A DNA stretch of 64,000 nucleotides from Chrysomallon squamiferum (lineage: Eukaryota > Mollusca > Gastropoda > Neomphalida > Peltospiridae). The translations under genes were made by a program, and so were the position numbers. Location: positions 18,819,245 through 18,883,244 of the forward strand of contig CM022667.1 of the NCBI GenBank assembly GCA_012295275.1, given 5' to 3'. Position 1 is the stretch's first letter, and each line of letters starts with the position of its first letter. The notes below the pieces were generated by a model. That model did no database searches and was not told where the DNA came from. It saw nothing but the letters and a program-made list of their open reading frames with translations. This document shows, piece after piece, positions 1-12,079 of the stretch.

Positions 1-350
1 TTTGACATGGAATGACCCCTATTTATTGTAAAAAAGTGATGTTGAAAACATGTGTGCCTGGAATACTCTTGATGCAGAAGTCCATGATAGCCTCATTGGG
101 TCTGTGTAGGGATGCTGCAAACTGGCCTTTGTCAGCAACCTCTTCACCATCTCCTCACAATTCCATCACAGGCACTTTTGCCATGGCTTGTTGCAAAAAA
201 GTTCCATTCACCTTCCAACCCAAAGTGCTCTTCATGATGGTGCAGGTTAACAAATTTGCTCTTATTTTTATGTGGTCCAGCACAGCCATTAGTGTCACAA
301 AATAGCACAGTGAACTGAATTGCTCTTGAGACAGTTTTATCTCAGGCATA
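1..350 (-). pseudogene. Fragment of the TIR element's putative transposase-like gene
   Basis: Read on the minus strand, this stretch matches the part of the open frame at 9070-9891 that runs from the F-T-D-G-C-type motif through WNFFATSHGK to the FCIKNI-type segment. The match is broken by frameshifts and stops, so no long open frame survives. Bases 1-20 resemble the outer end of the same element (compare 10205-10225), so the window opens inside a rearranged copy. I recognise the family as a widespread repetitive animal gene but cannot name its superfamily. No intact catalytic set is visible here. Confidence 0.7.
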
Positions 351-369
351 ATCACTGTATTACTTTAAA

Positions 370-1030
370 ATATAGCAGTCATAGTACTAGTAAATGTACC
401 ACTATTCTTATATTAGTCATAATAGTAGTTGAAGTAACAATAGTAAAAGTTGTAGTTGTAAAGTATCAATATTGTAATACCTGTAGAAGTATTTGTATTC
501 AAGTACTAGTACTAGTATTATTATTACTACTGCCAATAATAATAACCATAATGATAATTAAAGCAGTATTAATGCTATAAGTAGTAGTAAAAATTGTGTA
601 AGTAGTCTCATAGATGTAGTAGTAGTAGTAGTAGTGGCAATAGGTAGTAGGAAATATAACAGTAATGTAGAGGGAGTGTTAGAATAAGTGGTAGGATTAA
701 TTATAGAAGAAGTAGTGTCAGTAGAAGAAGTAGCAAAATAAGAAAAAGATATTGTAGTAGTTGATAAAATGGTAAAGCTAGTAGTAGAAGTAGTAACAGT
801 ATTTGTGATAATAAAAGTAGCAATAGTGGCAATGATGATGACAGTAGTAGTAGTTCTAATAATAAAAGTAGTAATATCACCACTAGTAACGGTATTAATG
901 GTGGCAGGTAATAACAGGAGCCTAATGGGAGTTACGATAGTAATAGCAGTTCCAGAACTAACTACTAGTACCAAACGATGTAATATTAGTAGAAATAGAT
1001 TAGTAGACGAATTAGTAGTAGAAGCTTCTA
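370..1030. repeat. Imperfect AGT/AAT-rich trinucleotide tract
   Basis: About 650 bases of interrupted AGT, AGTAGA, AAT and AGTAAT units form a degenerate trinucleotide microsatellite. All six frames give low-complexity peptides (runs of V, I and L, or of T and S), so the long open frames here are composition artefacts and not genes. It lies between fragments of the TIR element at 1-350 and 1080-1200. Confidence 0.75.
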
Positions 1031-1079
1031 ATTGCCATGTGCTCAAAGGGGATTTTACCAGGGGATTTCAAAGAGTTCC

Positions 1080-1200
1080 TGACATACCTTTGATGCTGTG
1101 GGATCCCAATTAACAAGTATACCAAGTTTCATAAAAATCTGAGATGGTCAGGTTTAAGAATTATTTTTGTTGGGTGATTTGATACTGAATGACCCTTTTC
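1080..1200 (+). mobile_element. Outer end of the TIR element (solo fragment)
   Basis: This matches the right end of the element at 10140-10231. Shared parts are a GTGGGATCCCA-like start, AAGTTTCATAAAAATCTGAGA in the middle and a closing TGAATGACCCTTT-like end, plus an extra 20-odd bases inserted before the final GTGATTTGA. It marks a second, internally deleted copy of the family at the left of the window. Confidence 0.65.
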
Positions 1201-3033
1201 TATATTTCTGTAAAATGTATTTAGAGCAGAGTGTAGAATTTGGTTATTTTGTACTTACACTGTTTCAATAAAGCTATAAGAATTTTCTCCTTGATGAAAT
1301 TTATTCTACTTATAATAATTATGGGAAGTACTGGGCTCAGGTTTGATGTTGTTAATAATCTTTGTTTCAAAAATGTTTTCAGGTCATTGTATAGTTAAAA
1401 ATACATTCATTTTGGGGCCTTTTGAGAACACTTATTCCATATATCATACGTATATAACCAATGATAGGCCTTTGTTGGATGTATTAAAAACAACCCAGTG
1501 CAAACAAAGAACAACATAGAGCTACACTGCGAGAACTGTTCTGATCAAAATATGAATGACACTGTTTTGTGGTATTTACTTTGGCATGTGCATCAGTTCC
1601 TTGACAAGTCAATTTTTTAATTACTGCCAAAACATTTGCATCTGATTGGTCTTTGAGCTGGTAAAACATAATTCCAAAAGAAACGTGGTTTCGTGTGTAG
1701 ATGATATTGTCAGTGCTGTTCACACTAATACAACCACTGTTGTTAGCTAACAATGCTAACAGTGACCAAAATGTTGGTCTGGAGAATGGAAAAGTATTAG
1801 TACCAAAATAGACTGGCAGGTATTCTTAAAGTCTTGCTTAAAACCATTGCCAGGCATCAAGAAAAATCAACATTTTCAGTAACTTTACAGTTGGTAGGTA
1901 GTTAGTTTTTATTTTCAGTGAAAGAAATTAAAATAGACACATTGCATTATAAAGGACAAACTATAATTGTGTTACAACCAAAAAATAAAATGCTGATGTT
2001 ATGATTGCATTTCCCTTCTTAACTTACAAATAAATTTTAAACTTAAAAAATCTGCATTTCCTTCAAATTAATTATTAAAATAGGACATAAGTGTTTAATA
2101 GATTTCATTTTATTCCCGTAACATCTAAATAAATGTCTGCAAATTCTTACAATTAATTATTAATTTTTACAGTTATTAAAATTACAAGTAGGAAAAACAT
2201 TTTTAACATTTTCAAAATTAAAAAAAAAATTTACAGCAACCCAAAAACAATAAATAAATAAAAATCAAATCAGAAAAAAATTAGATTTTTTAAATTATTA
2301 TTATTAACATTATTGTTTTTAAAAAAATTTTCACAAAATTATTTAACAGTAATAAAAATGTGTTTTTGTTTCTTCTTTATGATTAACTGATTTCAGAATG
2401 GAAAAAACTGAATTAAGACTATTTTTTTATTTTTTTTTATTCTATCTTTTATTTCAGTCTAGCAAGATCTAAATCTACAATTTGTTGAAAGTATTTATAA
2501 TATGTAATTGTTAATAAAAATTTCTACAGCTGATTTTGATTTATGCAGTATTTATGTGCATAGTGAAATGTGGATTTCAACAGTAACAACATTACAAATA
2601 AAAGAATAAATAATTTAATTTTCACCTTTTTTTGTTGAAATGATTTATATTTGTTCACTTCTTTATGGTATGAAATTTGGCTACTTTCTGATTAAAATAC
2701 TCAAGTGACCCAGTTTCTTTGAAGTCAGTTTTCTTCAAGAAGACTATATGATCTAGCCACATTTGGAACACTATATCTTCATCAGTTTTGGAGATATCTT
2801 AGTAATTTTAAACTGAAAGTTCCTTGTACTAACAATATCTTAAAAAGTCATTAGTTTTATTTTGGTACTAGTGACCCATTTTGTTGTCATGCTCACATAT
2901 TGGTAAGTTATAATTATTAAAGTTGTATAGAGACACTTTAAAGACTATTTATCAGGGATAGAAAATTAATCTATGTGCTGTAGAAGTAAATTAAAAAATG
3001 AAGTAATATCCATTTGTTTATAATTCTTTTCAG
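1201..3033 (+). other. Intronic or unassigned AT-rich sequence upstream of the first visible CNOT10 exon
   Basis: No exon of CNOT10 could be recognised here, although the protein must continue upstream of 3034. The minus strand has an 89-codon open frame at 1484-1753 that I do not recognise. The rest is A/T-rich with poly-A and poly-T runs. It is most simply read as a long intron of CNOT10 holding old repeat debris. Confidence 0.5.
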
Positions 3034-6000
3034 ATCAACCCCTTAATAAACAGAGTGTGAGTCGTCATTATGAACTGTTGTACAACATGGGTATTCAGTT
3101 ACTGCATTGTGATAAACCACTAGCAGCATTTGACTGTCTCATTGAGGTGGTACAGGTCTACCAAACCAATCCTAGGATCTGGCTGCGACTTGCAGAATGC
3201 TGTATTCAGGCAAACAAAGTAGTGAGTAATTTTTGAGTTAAGAATGCAATGAAATAATAACTTAAGGTGATCAGTCTTTATTTGAAAACTGTAAATATTT
3301 GTTTACTTTTATACAGGTGGTTGATTTTTTTTAATTTTTTTTTTTGTAATTGTTATCTATGGTTGTTTAATTTCAGGAAAAATGTATTTTCTTATCTAAT
3401 TTTCTATTTATTTATATTACATTATTTCTGTTTTGTTATTGTTATTATAATTTAAAGGCTTATGGTTTAACTGAAAAAAGGTGCATTATATATAAAAATT
3501 TATCTATTTCAGAACAATGATGATGATCGTACATTAGAGAAACGGATGGAGGTGATCAAAGGGTCAGTTGGAAGTGGTTTCCACCGTAAGCTGATAATTG
3601 GCACTGGAATTAATTCTAAAGATGTCAGGTTTGTGATTAATTATTAGTAAGTATCAAGTACATAATAATTATATAGGATATTGACAGTTAACATGCTGGA
3701 AGTATACTTTGAATACTATGGGATAGGTTCACAAGCTGTATTTAAATCTTATATCGGTCGATTTCATTGGCCGATTGGATTTTTTATTATTTTTTTTTAG
3801 ACAGTTTAACATAACCATATGATGTTGAATATTCTAACTTATATTAAATAAACCTTTTTACATTAAGCTACAATCATCCTGCCATTCCACAAGCCTCTCT
3901 AGAATTTGCATCACTCTGTTTACGTAATGCCATGCTACAGCTTCCTGAAGATCCTCTGGATGTTGAGAAATCTATCACAGATGAGTCTAGCAATGGAATG
4001 TAAGTGTATGCATTTTACAAATATTATAAATGGTATTCTTCACCATGTTTTTAAACCAATGAAACAGAATTAAAAATACGTAGATAGTCACTGATTCGTG
4101 ATTGGTTAATATTGAATTTTCCTCCTTTTTTTCAGCTAATGCAGTATATATAAGAAAAGACGATAACTATAATGTTAAATGCATTCAAATATTTTCTTTC
4201 ACTCCTAATTCTTATTTATATAAATGTAAATTGTTATATTGAAATATTTATTTATTACTACTTCCTTTCATTTGTGCCTGTCTTTATTTCAGAAAGCCTG
4301 TATCTGAACCGTCCACAGTTGTTGCACCACCTGGCAATCCAATGAGACAAATTGAACTGGCTCATTTGCGCTGTTCCATCTTGGCAGCAAGTGCTTATGT
4401 GGCTCTGAATCTCAAAAACCATTTAATGGCTTTACATTATGCCGAGGACCTACTCAGACAACCAAAGCTGTCAGGTGCACAGAAGTAAGTTCAGTATCTC
4501 TTCAGTCAATTATTTTCACATTATATTGGCTGGAGTCAGTCAGAATGACCAGTGATGAAAATAGGGCATTTCATTTTTAGTTTCCAGTTTATTCCAGTTA
4601 CTAGTATGGCGTCAGAGTGCATTTAGCAAAGCATTACAAAAATTAGAGAGGGGAATAAAATCTTTGATCTTTTGGTTATGGTTCAGTCTTCTGACATGCA
4701 TTTCATGCAGGGTGTACAGCTTTGTGTTTTGCCTGTTTTTTGGCCACATGATACTCACACAAATGAAAGTCACACAATGGTTTACTTAGCCAGTGTCTTT
4801 GTACCTTTTGTATGCTGCAAGCAGGATTGGCATAAAATGAATTCCTGCTGTTATGGTGTACACTGAAACATGATAAAGTCTTTATGGAGATATCAAAACA
4901 GGACACCCATGACTGGCCAAGAGTGACGTCACATCAACAATATAACCATATTCAATTGGTTCATTTATGAAATTGGTTCCAAACTGCCAGTTTAACATGA
5001 TGGCAACAGCATGTAAGGTTCACACTACTGAGATAATATCATTCTACCTTCCATCCTACCCTTTGCCCAGTTGGAACAAACTTTGATTATCTTATGATAT
5101 GGAACTCCATCCCACAAGTCTTTTTCAACCATCTAGTTTTGTCTATGCAGTGCCATTGTCAAGCCTGTATCAACACTAATGGTTGTCACGTACCATATTA
5201 ACACTGACACAGTGCCTAGCATTAACATGTAATGTTTACATTTTCAGTGAATAAACAGAACATGAACTCACCTTGTTATTTTCTAAACACACACACACAC
5301 ACACAGCTCTGTTCATGATGGACAGTTACTTTCTTCCTTCAATATATATCACTGTCATATATTTTTTAATTTCAGAATGGTGTACCCCTGTGACAGTCAA
5401 TGTTTTAAGATTCTCTTCAAATCAGTTAAGCAATAATAAAATAGCTCAGCTAATAGTTTACTGGCTACTTCTTTCCAACCTTATCTGCACAGACTGTAGT
5501 TCTTTGATAAACAGTTAACATGTTTTGTTGAAATAATAATAATAATAATAATAAATGTTATTTACAGATACATTGCCCATCTGTATATCGCTGAAGCACT
5601 TGTAGAATTGGATTGTATTGCTGATGCTATCACTCACCTGAATCCAGAGTCAGTAACTGACATCAACACTTGTCCTCCAGAAACTAAATCAGAACAAGGT
5701 ACATTCCACCTGATTATCAGTATGTAAGAATAAATGTTTAATTAATTTTATCAGAATTATTTACATAAATAAAAATTTAAAGAATTATAAAAATAAGAAA
5801 AAACATAGAATTTAAAATACTGTCATTCTACCTCTAAACTGACCTTTAGTTCAGTTAGCATTGCCAAGATTTAAAACATTATTATTTTTATTGATTTCTT
5901 ACTTACATGTAATTAATTTTAGAAACTGCATTTTTGAAAAATTAGGTATTTTTATTTGAGTTAGTCATGATAATGAACAGTCAATATTTTTTTAAACAGT

Positions 6001-7092
6001 TGGCATGTACAAATATTTTAATTTATTTTACTTAAGATAAAAGTGACAAAGCAGACAAAGGAGAAAAGGATCTTTTGGCAGAAAGTACAGAAACTAAAAG
6101 TAAGTTAGTTTATTATTATCATAATATGCAAGTAGATAATATGCAAATACTTTTGATTTAATGTTTAACAAAATAATCCATATATTCAAGAAAATAGAAA
6201 AGTTCAATAATGTCATAAATTTTATAAACAAAATAATTTTCATTCATTTACAATTTACTCCACATTTACTGTTGACATTTTTAAATGTGATAATTTAGGA
6301 GATTTTCATTTTTGTTTTGCATAACAGGTTCCCTACATTGGTGGACACCCAAAGATTTATCTCGAGCAAAAGCTATAATGCAGTACAATCTAGCCACTGC
6401 TCATGCTATGAGGGGAGAATATGACAAAGCAATGTCTAATTTAACTGAGGTCAAAATTGATTTGTGGTCTTGAACATGTTTACAAAGTGTACACAATCAG
6501 ATATTTATCTAATAATATCAATTTCATTTTATCTTAGCTTATTATAAACAACAAACCAAAAACTTGGAAGTTTATAAAATATATATTTAATATGCTTTCA
6601 TTGTGTCTATGCATTCATTGTACAATAATTTAAACAAGAATAAAAACTTTTTTATTTCATTTATATGCCACAAATAACCAGCAAAGTCTCATTCAGTGTT
6701 TTCATTACAGTGCTAAAAAAGAGTTAAAATAAAATGAACTAAAGGTCTATATATTTGCACTGACATTAAAAAGCAGTGAGATTTAACTCAATGCTTTCAT
6801 CCACCAGTGTGATTTTGATTGTGTGTATGTGTATAATCTATGAATGAGTGGGTGTGCCTATGTGTATTTTGTGTTACTTTATTTTTTTTATATATATAAA
6901 TTATTGTTAATTTGTATTGAAATTGTAATATTTATTGTTATTGTTTTTCAGAGTTCGAGAAATATTGGGACTCCACTTCCAGCTCAGATGTATTTTTTAA
7001 AGCTATATCTGGATCTGATGGAGGGTCGAAGAGAAATGGTGCAGCGTGTTATCAAAGATCACTTTGGTCATGTCACCCCAAATAGAGTGTAA
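3034..7092 (+). CDS. CNOT10: CNOT10, CCR4-NOT transcription complex subunit 10 (3' part, eight exons)
   Basis: CNOT10 is a TPR-type scaffold protein that works with CNOT11 at the N-terminal module of the CCR4-NOT complex, which shortens mRNA poly(A) tails. Exons read as 3034-3221, 3513-3628, 3868-3999, 4293-4484, 5568-5698, 6037-6099, 6328-6449 and 6952-7092. All junctions are AG/GT and the phases agree throughout, giving about 360 residues and a TAA stop. Diagnostic stretches are [20 protein letters not shown] and [16 protein letters not shown] in the first exon, [16 protein letters not shown] in the fourth, and [16 protein letters not shown] in the fifth. An acidic, Lys-rich linker follows (5690-6099), then a last TPR-like part ([12 protein letters not shown]) and the C-terminus. 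The end of the first exon could lie 3 bases earlier. The N-terminal half of the protein is outside the window. No frame damage is seen, so this is a live gene. Confidence 0.93.
4560..5260 (+). other. Large CNOT10 intron section with no recognisable gene
   Basis: This lies within the 1.1 kb intron between the exons ending at 4484 and starting at 5568. It is less AT-rich than its surroundings and has overlapping open frames of 64 and 67 codons on opposite strands (4672-4906). Neither resembles a protein I know. It may be an old interspersed repeat. A short (CA)n run sits at 5287-5305 and an (AAT)n run at 5534-5553, just before the next acceptor. Confidence 0.4.
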
Positions 7093-7307
7093 CAATATCA
7101 AAGACAGAACTGGAATGGATTGAATTTTGAATAATTTACTGCATTATTTTAATTGATGATAAGATTATGAAATCATAACCATAGTTAATTTTCAGTTCAA
7201 ATACCATATTTTCTTTAATGGTGTTTTAATTTTTGATAGCTATTTCAGAACAATGTTATGTTTTTTTTCTATAACATTAATTGTCTCTTCTTTTCCAGTA
7301 ACTCTCT

Positions 7308-7350
7308 AATAAAACCAGAAGTGTCACAGTAATCTGTTAAGTTAAATAAA
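7308..7350 (+). terminator. Candidate CNOT10 polyadenylation signals
   Basis: Two AATAAA hexamers (7308-7313 and 7345-7350) lie about 220-260 bases after the CNOT10 stop, with U-rich sequence following. They are the first such hexamers downstream of the stop, so they probably define the short 3' UTR. Confidence 0.55.
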
Positions 7351-7925
7351 GAAATCTATATATAAATTATTTTATTTACTATTATTAAATTTTTTGTTTT
7401 ATATGTGTATAGAGTAAAAAAAAAAAAAAAAACGGAAATAAAAACATTAATTTGTGGAGACCATAATTAATACTGCAACAAACTAATGATTGTCTATTAT
7501 TCAACATCTTTCCTGCCTACAGTTATTTTAATAACAACAAAATTATTTCTGTGATCTTTTATCTACATCCTGTCTACTAGCCTGATTGCTTATAGCTACA
7601 CAGTCACTTCAACAGTAATAATGCATTGAGAACAAACAAAACATAGGTGTCGTTATAATCACATAAACAAAAAAACAAACATTGCTCAAAGTCCGTGTCA
7701 GCCATAGTCATGTTCTCTGCTATGTGAACTATCAACTCCTAAGTGAAACTATGGACCAAGGTAGAGAAAAAAGTGTAATAATGTTTATTGATTTGTATAA
7801 AGGTTTATTTCATTACACATTGTCCGCGGTTATTAATGCTTTATTTTAATACAGGATAAATCTAGTAATAAATGACATATGCTTTAATACAGGAATTTCA
7901 GTGGAATTTCCACAAAAAAAATTTT
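7351..7925. other. Intergenic AT-rich sequence, no gene seen
   Basis: An A-run lies at 7415-7432, and the rest is unstructured sequence between the CNOT10 3' end and the TIR element. I see no open frame or RNA gene. Confidence 0.5.
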
Positions 7926-10231
7926 GAACCTGACTGTCTCAGAATTTTATGAAACTTCTTACAGTTGTTGACAGCACCAAATTTTAGGCCAGTCGAACCA
8001 ATAGTGTGTAAGATATGGCCACCCCCACCAAATTTTGAGATTTTTGGCAAAAATGGGTGTGAACACAAACCTTTGAACCCTCATATCTCAGGAACTACTG
8101 GGCCAATCTTCATAAAATTGGTATTGTTGAAAAGGCAATATGACAAGGATTCCAAATCTGCCATTATTGTTTAGTTTGAAGAATGTTGGGGTACACTGAC
8201 CTTTTGACCTTTGTTATGACCTTGAAATTGACCTTGAGATGACCTTTATTGAAATTTAATCTCCCACATGTTAACTAAAACATAAAAGTTTCCTGGGTGT
8301 AATATTTTTTGTTTAGCCATAATATAGATTTACAAAATGCATACCTGCATGGATGATTGATACAATGCATTAGAATGTATATTTTCTGCATGTATACACT
8401 TCTGTGAGACCCAAACTCATCTTTGGAGTTAAAACCCACCTGATATGTCTGAAGGATGTGAAAAGATGCCAAATGGCATGACATGTTCTACACAATCAGG
8501 CTCAAAGGGTTAACAGGAAGTGATGCTTCAGGCAGGTCAGGAACTCCTTGAAATTGAGCACAAGACAATTAGAAATTTAAGACAAAGAAGTTTGTTCAAC
8601 TGCATTTCTTTGACAATCTGAAGCTTTAAAGTTGGACACAATGTAAGCATTAGGTTTTCTTCATAAAACCTATTAAGCCATTTTATCATGTCATGTGGCC
8701 TTGCCAATGGTTTTGAACAAGGTTTCAGTCAATTACAGTACAACCCATTCTGAAATCAGACTTCATCAAGTGATGAATTGCATAATGTATTTGTACACCC
8801 AGTCTTTGGCACAGAGTATGAACAAGGTCTACCTTCACCTTGTTCAGTTGAAAGTGAAAAATGCATGATGGATTACTGCAAGGATTGTTCTGGTCGGGAG
8901 GGTCTGATTGGTTATCTGAATAACTGTGATGAGCTTTACGACCTTGAGGATGTTAGTTACCTTCAGTGGGTCAGTATTTACAGAACTAAGTTAGTCACTA
9001 TAACAGAGAAAATTTCTCGTACATGGGTCAGGATAAGATGAAACCCTCAAACACCGTAACATTTGTGTAGTGAGTGACACTAGGAAGCACACATCTGTAA
9101 ATGTGTTTGCTTTTTTGTGTGTTGTTCCATACCTTCAGACTGAGTTTCCTCATGTGAAAAAGATTCATTATTTCACTGATGGCTGTCCCGGAACATATAA
9201 AAACAAGAACAATTTTGTTAACTGTGCCATCATGAAGATTGGGTTGGACGGTGAATGGAACTTTTTTGCAACAAGCCATGGCAAAAATGCCTGTGATGGA
9301 ATTGGGGGTAATGGGAATAGGTTGCTGACAAAGGCCAGTTTGCAGCGTCCCTACACAGACCCAGTCCTGACCAGTGAGGGTATCACAGATTTCTGCATCA
9401 AGAATATTCTAGGCATTCACTTCTTCAGCATCGCACCAGACCACATAGCAAAGCATGAGTTGGCCAAAACGGCCAAGAGAACACAGCAGTTTCACCGGTT
9501 AGTTCCATTATCTAAATCAAAGATGCATGGCTATAAGCTGAGCCTGCAGAGTGACCCACCAGAACTAGTATCTGTCCAGGATTCTGAGGATGATATGATA
9601 GAGTTACCACAGGAGCCTTCAATTGAAGCCAAGAAGCAAAACTATATTTGTTGTCTCTGTGACAACGAGGCATGGGTTGGGCAAGTTGGGAACATTTCAG
9701 AAGAGCATGGTGACTTCTTCATTCGTTTCATGCACCCTCACAGACTTAGTTATTTCACTGGCCAAACAAAGAAGACACGTTGGCTTAGTGAAAGGGACAT
9801 ATTCTGTTTCACTGTTACACCTGCTATTGCATCTTCTCGACGGATGTACTCTCTGAGTAAAAATGATAATGCTAGAATTGCAAGATTATGAGGGAAGTGG
9901 GTTACTGAATGATTCTGTGACTGCTGAACTGGTGAGAAGGCAATGAGGTAAGTAGTTTGATATCATACAAGTAGGCCTACGATGTCTTACTCGGTGACCA
10001 AGAGAGATGGTGATCATTCAGGCTTTAGTTAATCAGATGTTAACGGCAGAAAAGGTGTTATTTTCATGGACATGCATTTTTTAAAATCTATATTGTGGGT
10101 AAACAAAAAATATTACACCCAGGAAACTTTTATATGTTTTCATTTGGTGCTGTTGGATCCCAGCAACAAGTCTACCAAGTTTCATAGAAATCTGAGACGG
10201 TCGGGTGATTTGACACAGAATAACCCTTAAC
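7926..10231 (+). mobile_element. DNA-transposon-like element with nested terminal inverted repeats
   Basis: The left outer end (7927-7980, CTGACTGTCTCAGAATTTTA then TGAAACTT) is the inverse of the right end (10140-10206). A second inverted pair lies further in: 8276-8343 matches the inverse of 10070-10138, including TTTCCTGGGTGTAATATTTT. On the right the two blocks abut; on the left about 270 extra bases separate them. This shows an insertion on the left or a deletion on the right. Between the ends lies the decayed gene at 8778-9891. No clear target-site duplication was found, so the outer limits are approximate. Confidence 0.7.
8778..9891 (+). pseudogene. Putative transposase-like gene of the TIR element, internally deleted
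   Basis: The first part (8778-9041) is Cys-rich (DYCKDCSGREG) and ends with a YLQWVS..RTKLVTITEKI segment. The second part (9070-9891, 273 codons, TGA or similar stop at the end) carries YFTDGCPGTYKNKNNFVNC, WNFFATSHGKNACDGIGG and TKASLQRP, then a FHRLVPL segment. From memory of related repetitive animal proteins, roughly 100 residues that should join the two halves are missing near 9030-9075, with a frame change and stops there. The D in FTDG and the H/D residues in SHGK..CDG could be catalytic. That is inference, and I cannot place the superfamily. Confidence 0.6.
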
Positions 10232-10259
10232 ATTTAAAAAGGAATACCAATGTGACAGC

Positions 10260-10702
10260 TAGATAGATCACAGAAAAATGTACAAAAAAAATTAATAAAT
10301 AAATAAATAAATAAATAAATAAATTAAAAAATATAAATCCACAAAATTTTTTTTAAAAAAATAAAAATAAAAATAAAACACTACAAAAAACCCCAATAAC
10401 ATTAAATATTATTAGTACACGTAAAAGCTATATAATACAGTCAAAAGAAGGGCAATTTAAAAGTCGAGAGACTTCGTATTTTACGTGACGCTTTAGCCTC
10501 AACTAATTTCTTTGGCATTTCTGGCTGCCATACATTTCAGTGAATGCTAAGTGACGACATTCTGACGATAAATTATACTAGAGAGATCACAGAACAAATT
10601 TAAAAAAAAAGAAAAAAAAGAGAGAAGCAAATAATAATAATAATAATAAAACCACAAAAAAACATTAAACATTATTAGTACATGTAAAAGCTATATAATA
10701 CA
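10260..10702 (+). repeat. Tandem duplication around (AAAT)n and (AAT)n tracts
   Basis: The block 10260-10442 (AGATCACAGAAAAATG, then an AAAT run, then ATTAGTACACGTAAAAGCTA) recurs at 10582-10702 with AGATCACAGAACAAAT, an AAT run and ATTAGTACATGTAAAAGCTA. The two copies begin about 320 bases apart. No coding sequence is seen. Confidence 0.7.
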
Positions 10703-11060
10703 GCAACATAATAATGTAAGAACTATATAGTCATAATAAGAATGTAGATAGGTCATACAGTTTATGCAAAAGAAAGGTTCGCTAGATTGGATGAAGTTTA
10801 TTAGGTTACTATGGTTCTGGGTGTGATTGTAAATATATTCTTGCCGTGATGGAAATGAACTGAGAGAAGTTTGCAGTGATCGCATAGTTGAACTGGTAAT
10901 AACTTAACCGTACCTAGAGGTAATATTTCAAGTGGGAAATGACGGTAGGCGCAATTTATTTTCTTCCTGATTCGCGCCTCGCAAATAATGAAGTCGAAGA
11001 TATGAAAAGCTTAAAACCTACTGAGCATAGTGATGCAAGCTTACTGAAATTTGATCTCTT

Positions 11061-11450
11061 TTGGCTCTAAAATGGGCAGTTGCAGTAAAGTTCCATGAGT
11101 ACTACTTGGTTCTCAGTCTGTGGCATTCACGGTCAACAGCCCCACTACCTTATGTTAAAACTGCCAAACTTACTGTCACAGAAATGCGCAGGGTATCTCA
11201 GTTGGATCAGTTTGACTTCCTGTTGAAGTTTCAGTCAGGCAAAAGTAATGCCCAAGCCGATGCTTTCAGTAGTCAGTGTGACGTCAAAGGAGATCATAAA
11301 TGGATTTCCAGTTCTAACAGTTCTCTCATTCCTAATGATCTGAAGGCCCGGAATCTTGAATCCGAATTGATTAAAGAATTGTGCAACAAGTATGGGATAA
11401 AGAAAAGCAGAACAACATCATACCAGTCACAGATGTTGATCAATAAGTAA
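11061..11450 (+). pseudogene. Ty3/gypsy retrotransposon pol remnant (RNase H and integrase pieces fused)
   Basis: This open frame joins two distant parts of a gypsy polyprotein. Near its start is a damaged RNase H segment (ALKWAVAVKFHEYYLV, then LDQFDFLLKFQSGKSNAQAD with A-F-S-S-Q where A-L-S-R is usual). Near its end is an integrase segment (ELIKELCNKYGIKKSRTTSY). The tether, zinc-binding part and most of the integrase core that should lie between are absent, so a large internal deletion has fused them. No LTRs were found. It is non-functional. Confidence 0.8.
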
Positions 11451-11686
11451 ACATGTTTTATAGAGGTGAAGTTCTGTCATTTGCACCATCAACATAAAGC
11501 ATGCCGACTTCAACATAGAAATAATATTAACAGAAGATTTCTGATCCACTGTGCCCCCATCTCCCCTATCCTTTGCTTTTAATTAGTAAGAATAGAACTA
11601 CCAAACTGCTTCATTATTATACAAGAAAACATTAATTTCATTCAAAGTGCTTTTACAAAGACTTCTATTTAGTTCTGAAGTCTCCA

Positions 11687-11720
<34 letters not shown>

Positions 11721-12070
11721 TCTGAGCTAATGGTGAAGTGTCTTATATACATATACATTTTTGGTTGTTGTTGTTCTTTCTTTTCTTTTTTAATTTTAAA
11801 GTTAAATGATTGTATAAATCCCCTGAAAAGTTCATTTTTATAATTATATAAAATCAACTTAACATCCCCTCCACTGAGGTGGGCTTTCATCATCTAATGG
11901 CAAATAGTCAACTACTAATAAACATAACCTGTTGTAATTCATTGTATAATACAGGTTAAAACTGTGACCAAAGCAATTCCGGATCTTTACAATAAAAACA
12001 TTCCTGAAGATTTAGGTCAGATAAAAATAAAAAATATTTCCCATGCAAGACCCCTCAAAAATATCAAATC
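11451..12070. other. No gene seen; (ATT)n microsatellite
   Basis: The stretch is AT-rich with an (ATT)n run at 11688-11721. The minus-strand 74-codon open frame is the poly-Ile translation of that run and is not credible. Confidence 0.5.
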
Positions 12071-12079
12071 TTGTAATTG

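Noticed and set aside
558-1113. Open frames of 162 and 114 codons
   Set aside because: Low-complexity translations of the AGT/AAT tract on opposite strands, with no domain.
1484-1753. Minus-strand 89-codon frame as a possible gene
   Set aside because: No recognisable domain, no splice context, and it lies in the probable CNOT10 intron. It cannot be excluded as an old repeat fragment.
6450-6472. Alternative CNOT10 end by reading through the donor at 6450 to a TGA
   Set aside because: The exon at 6952-7092 continues in phase with a TPR-like C-terminus typical of CNOT10, so splicing is the better model.
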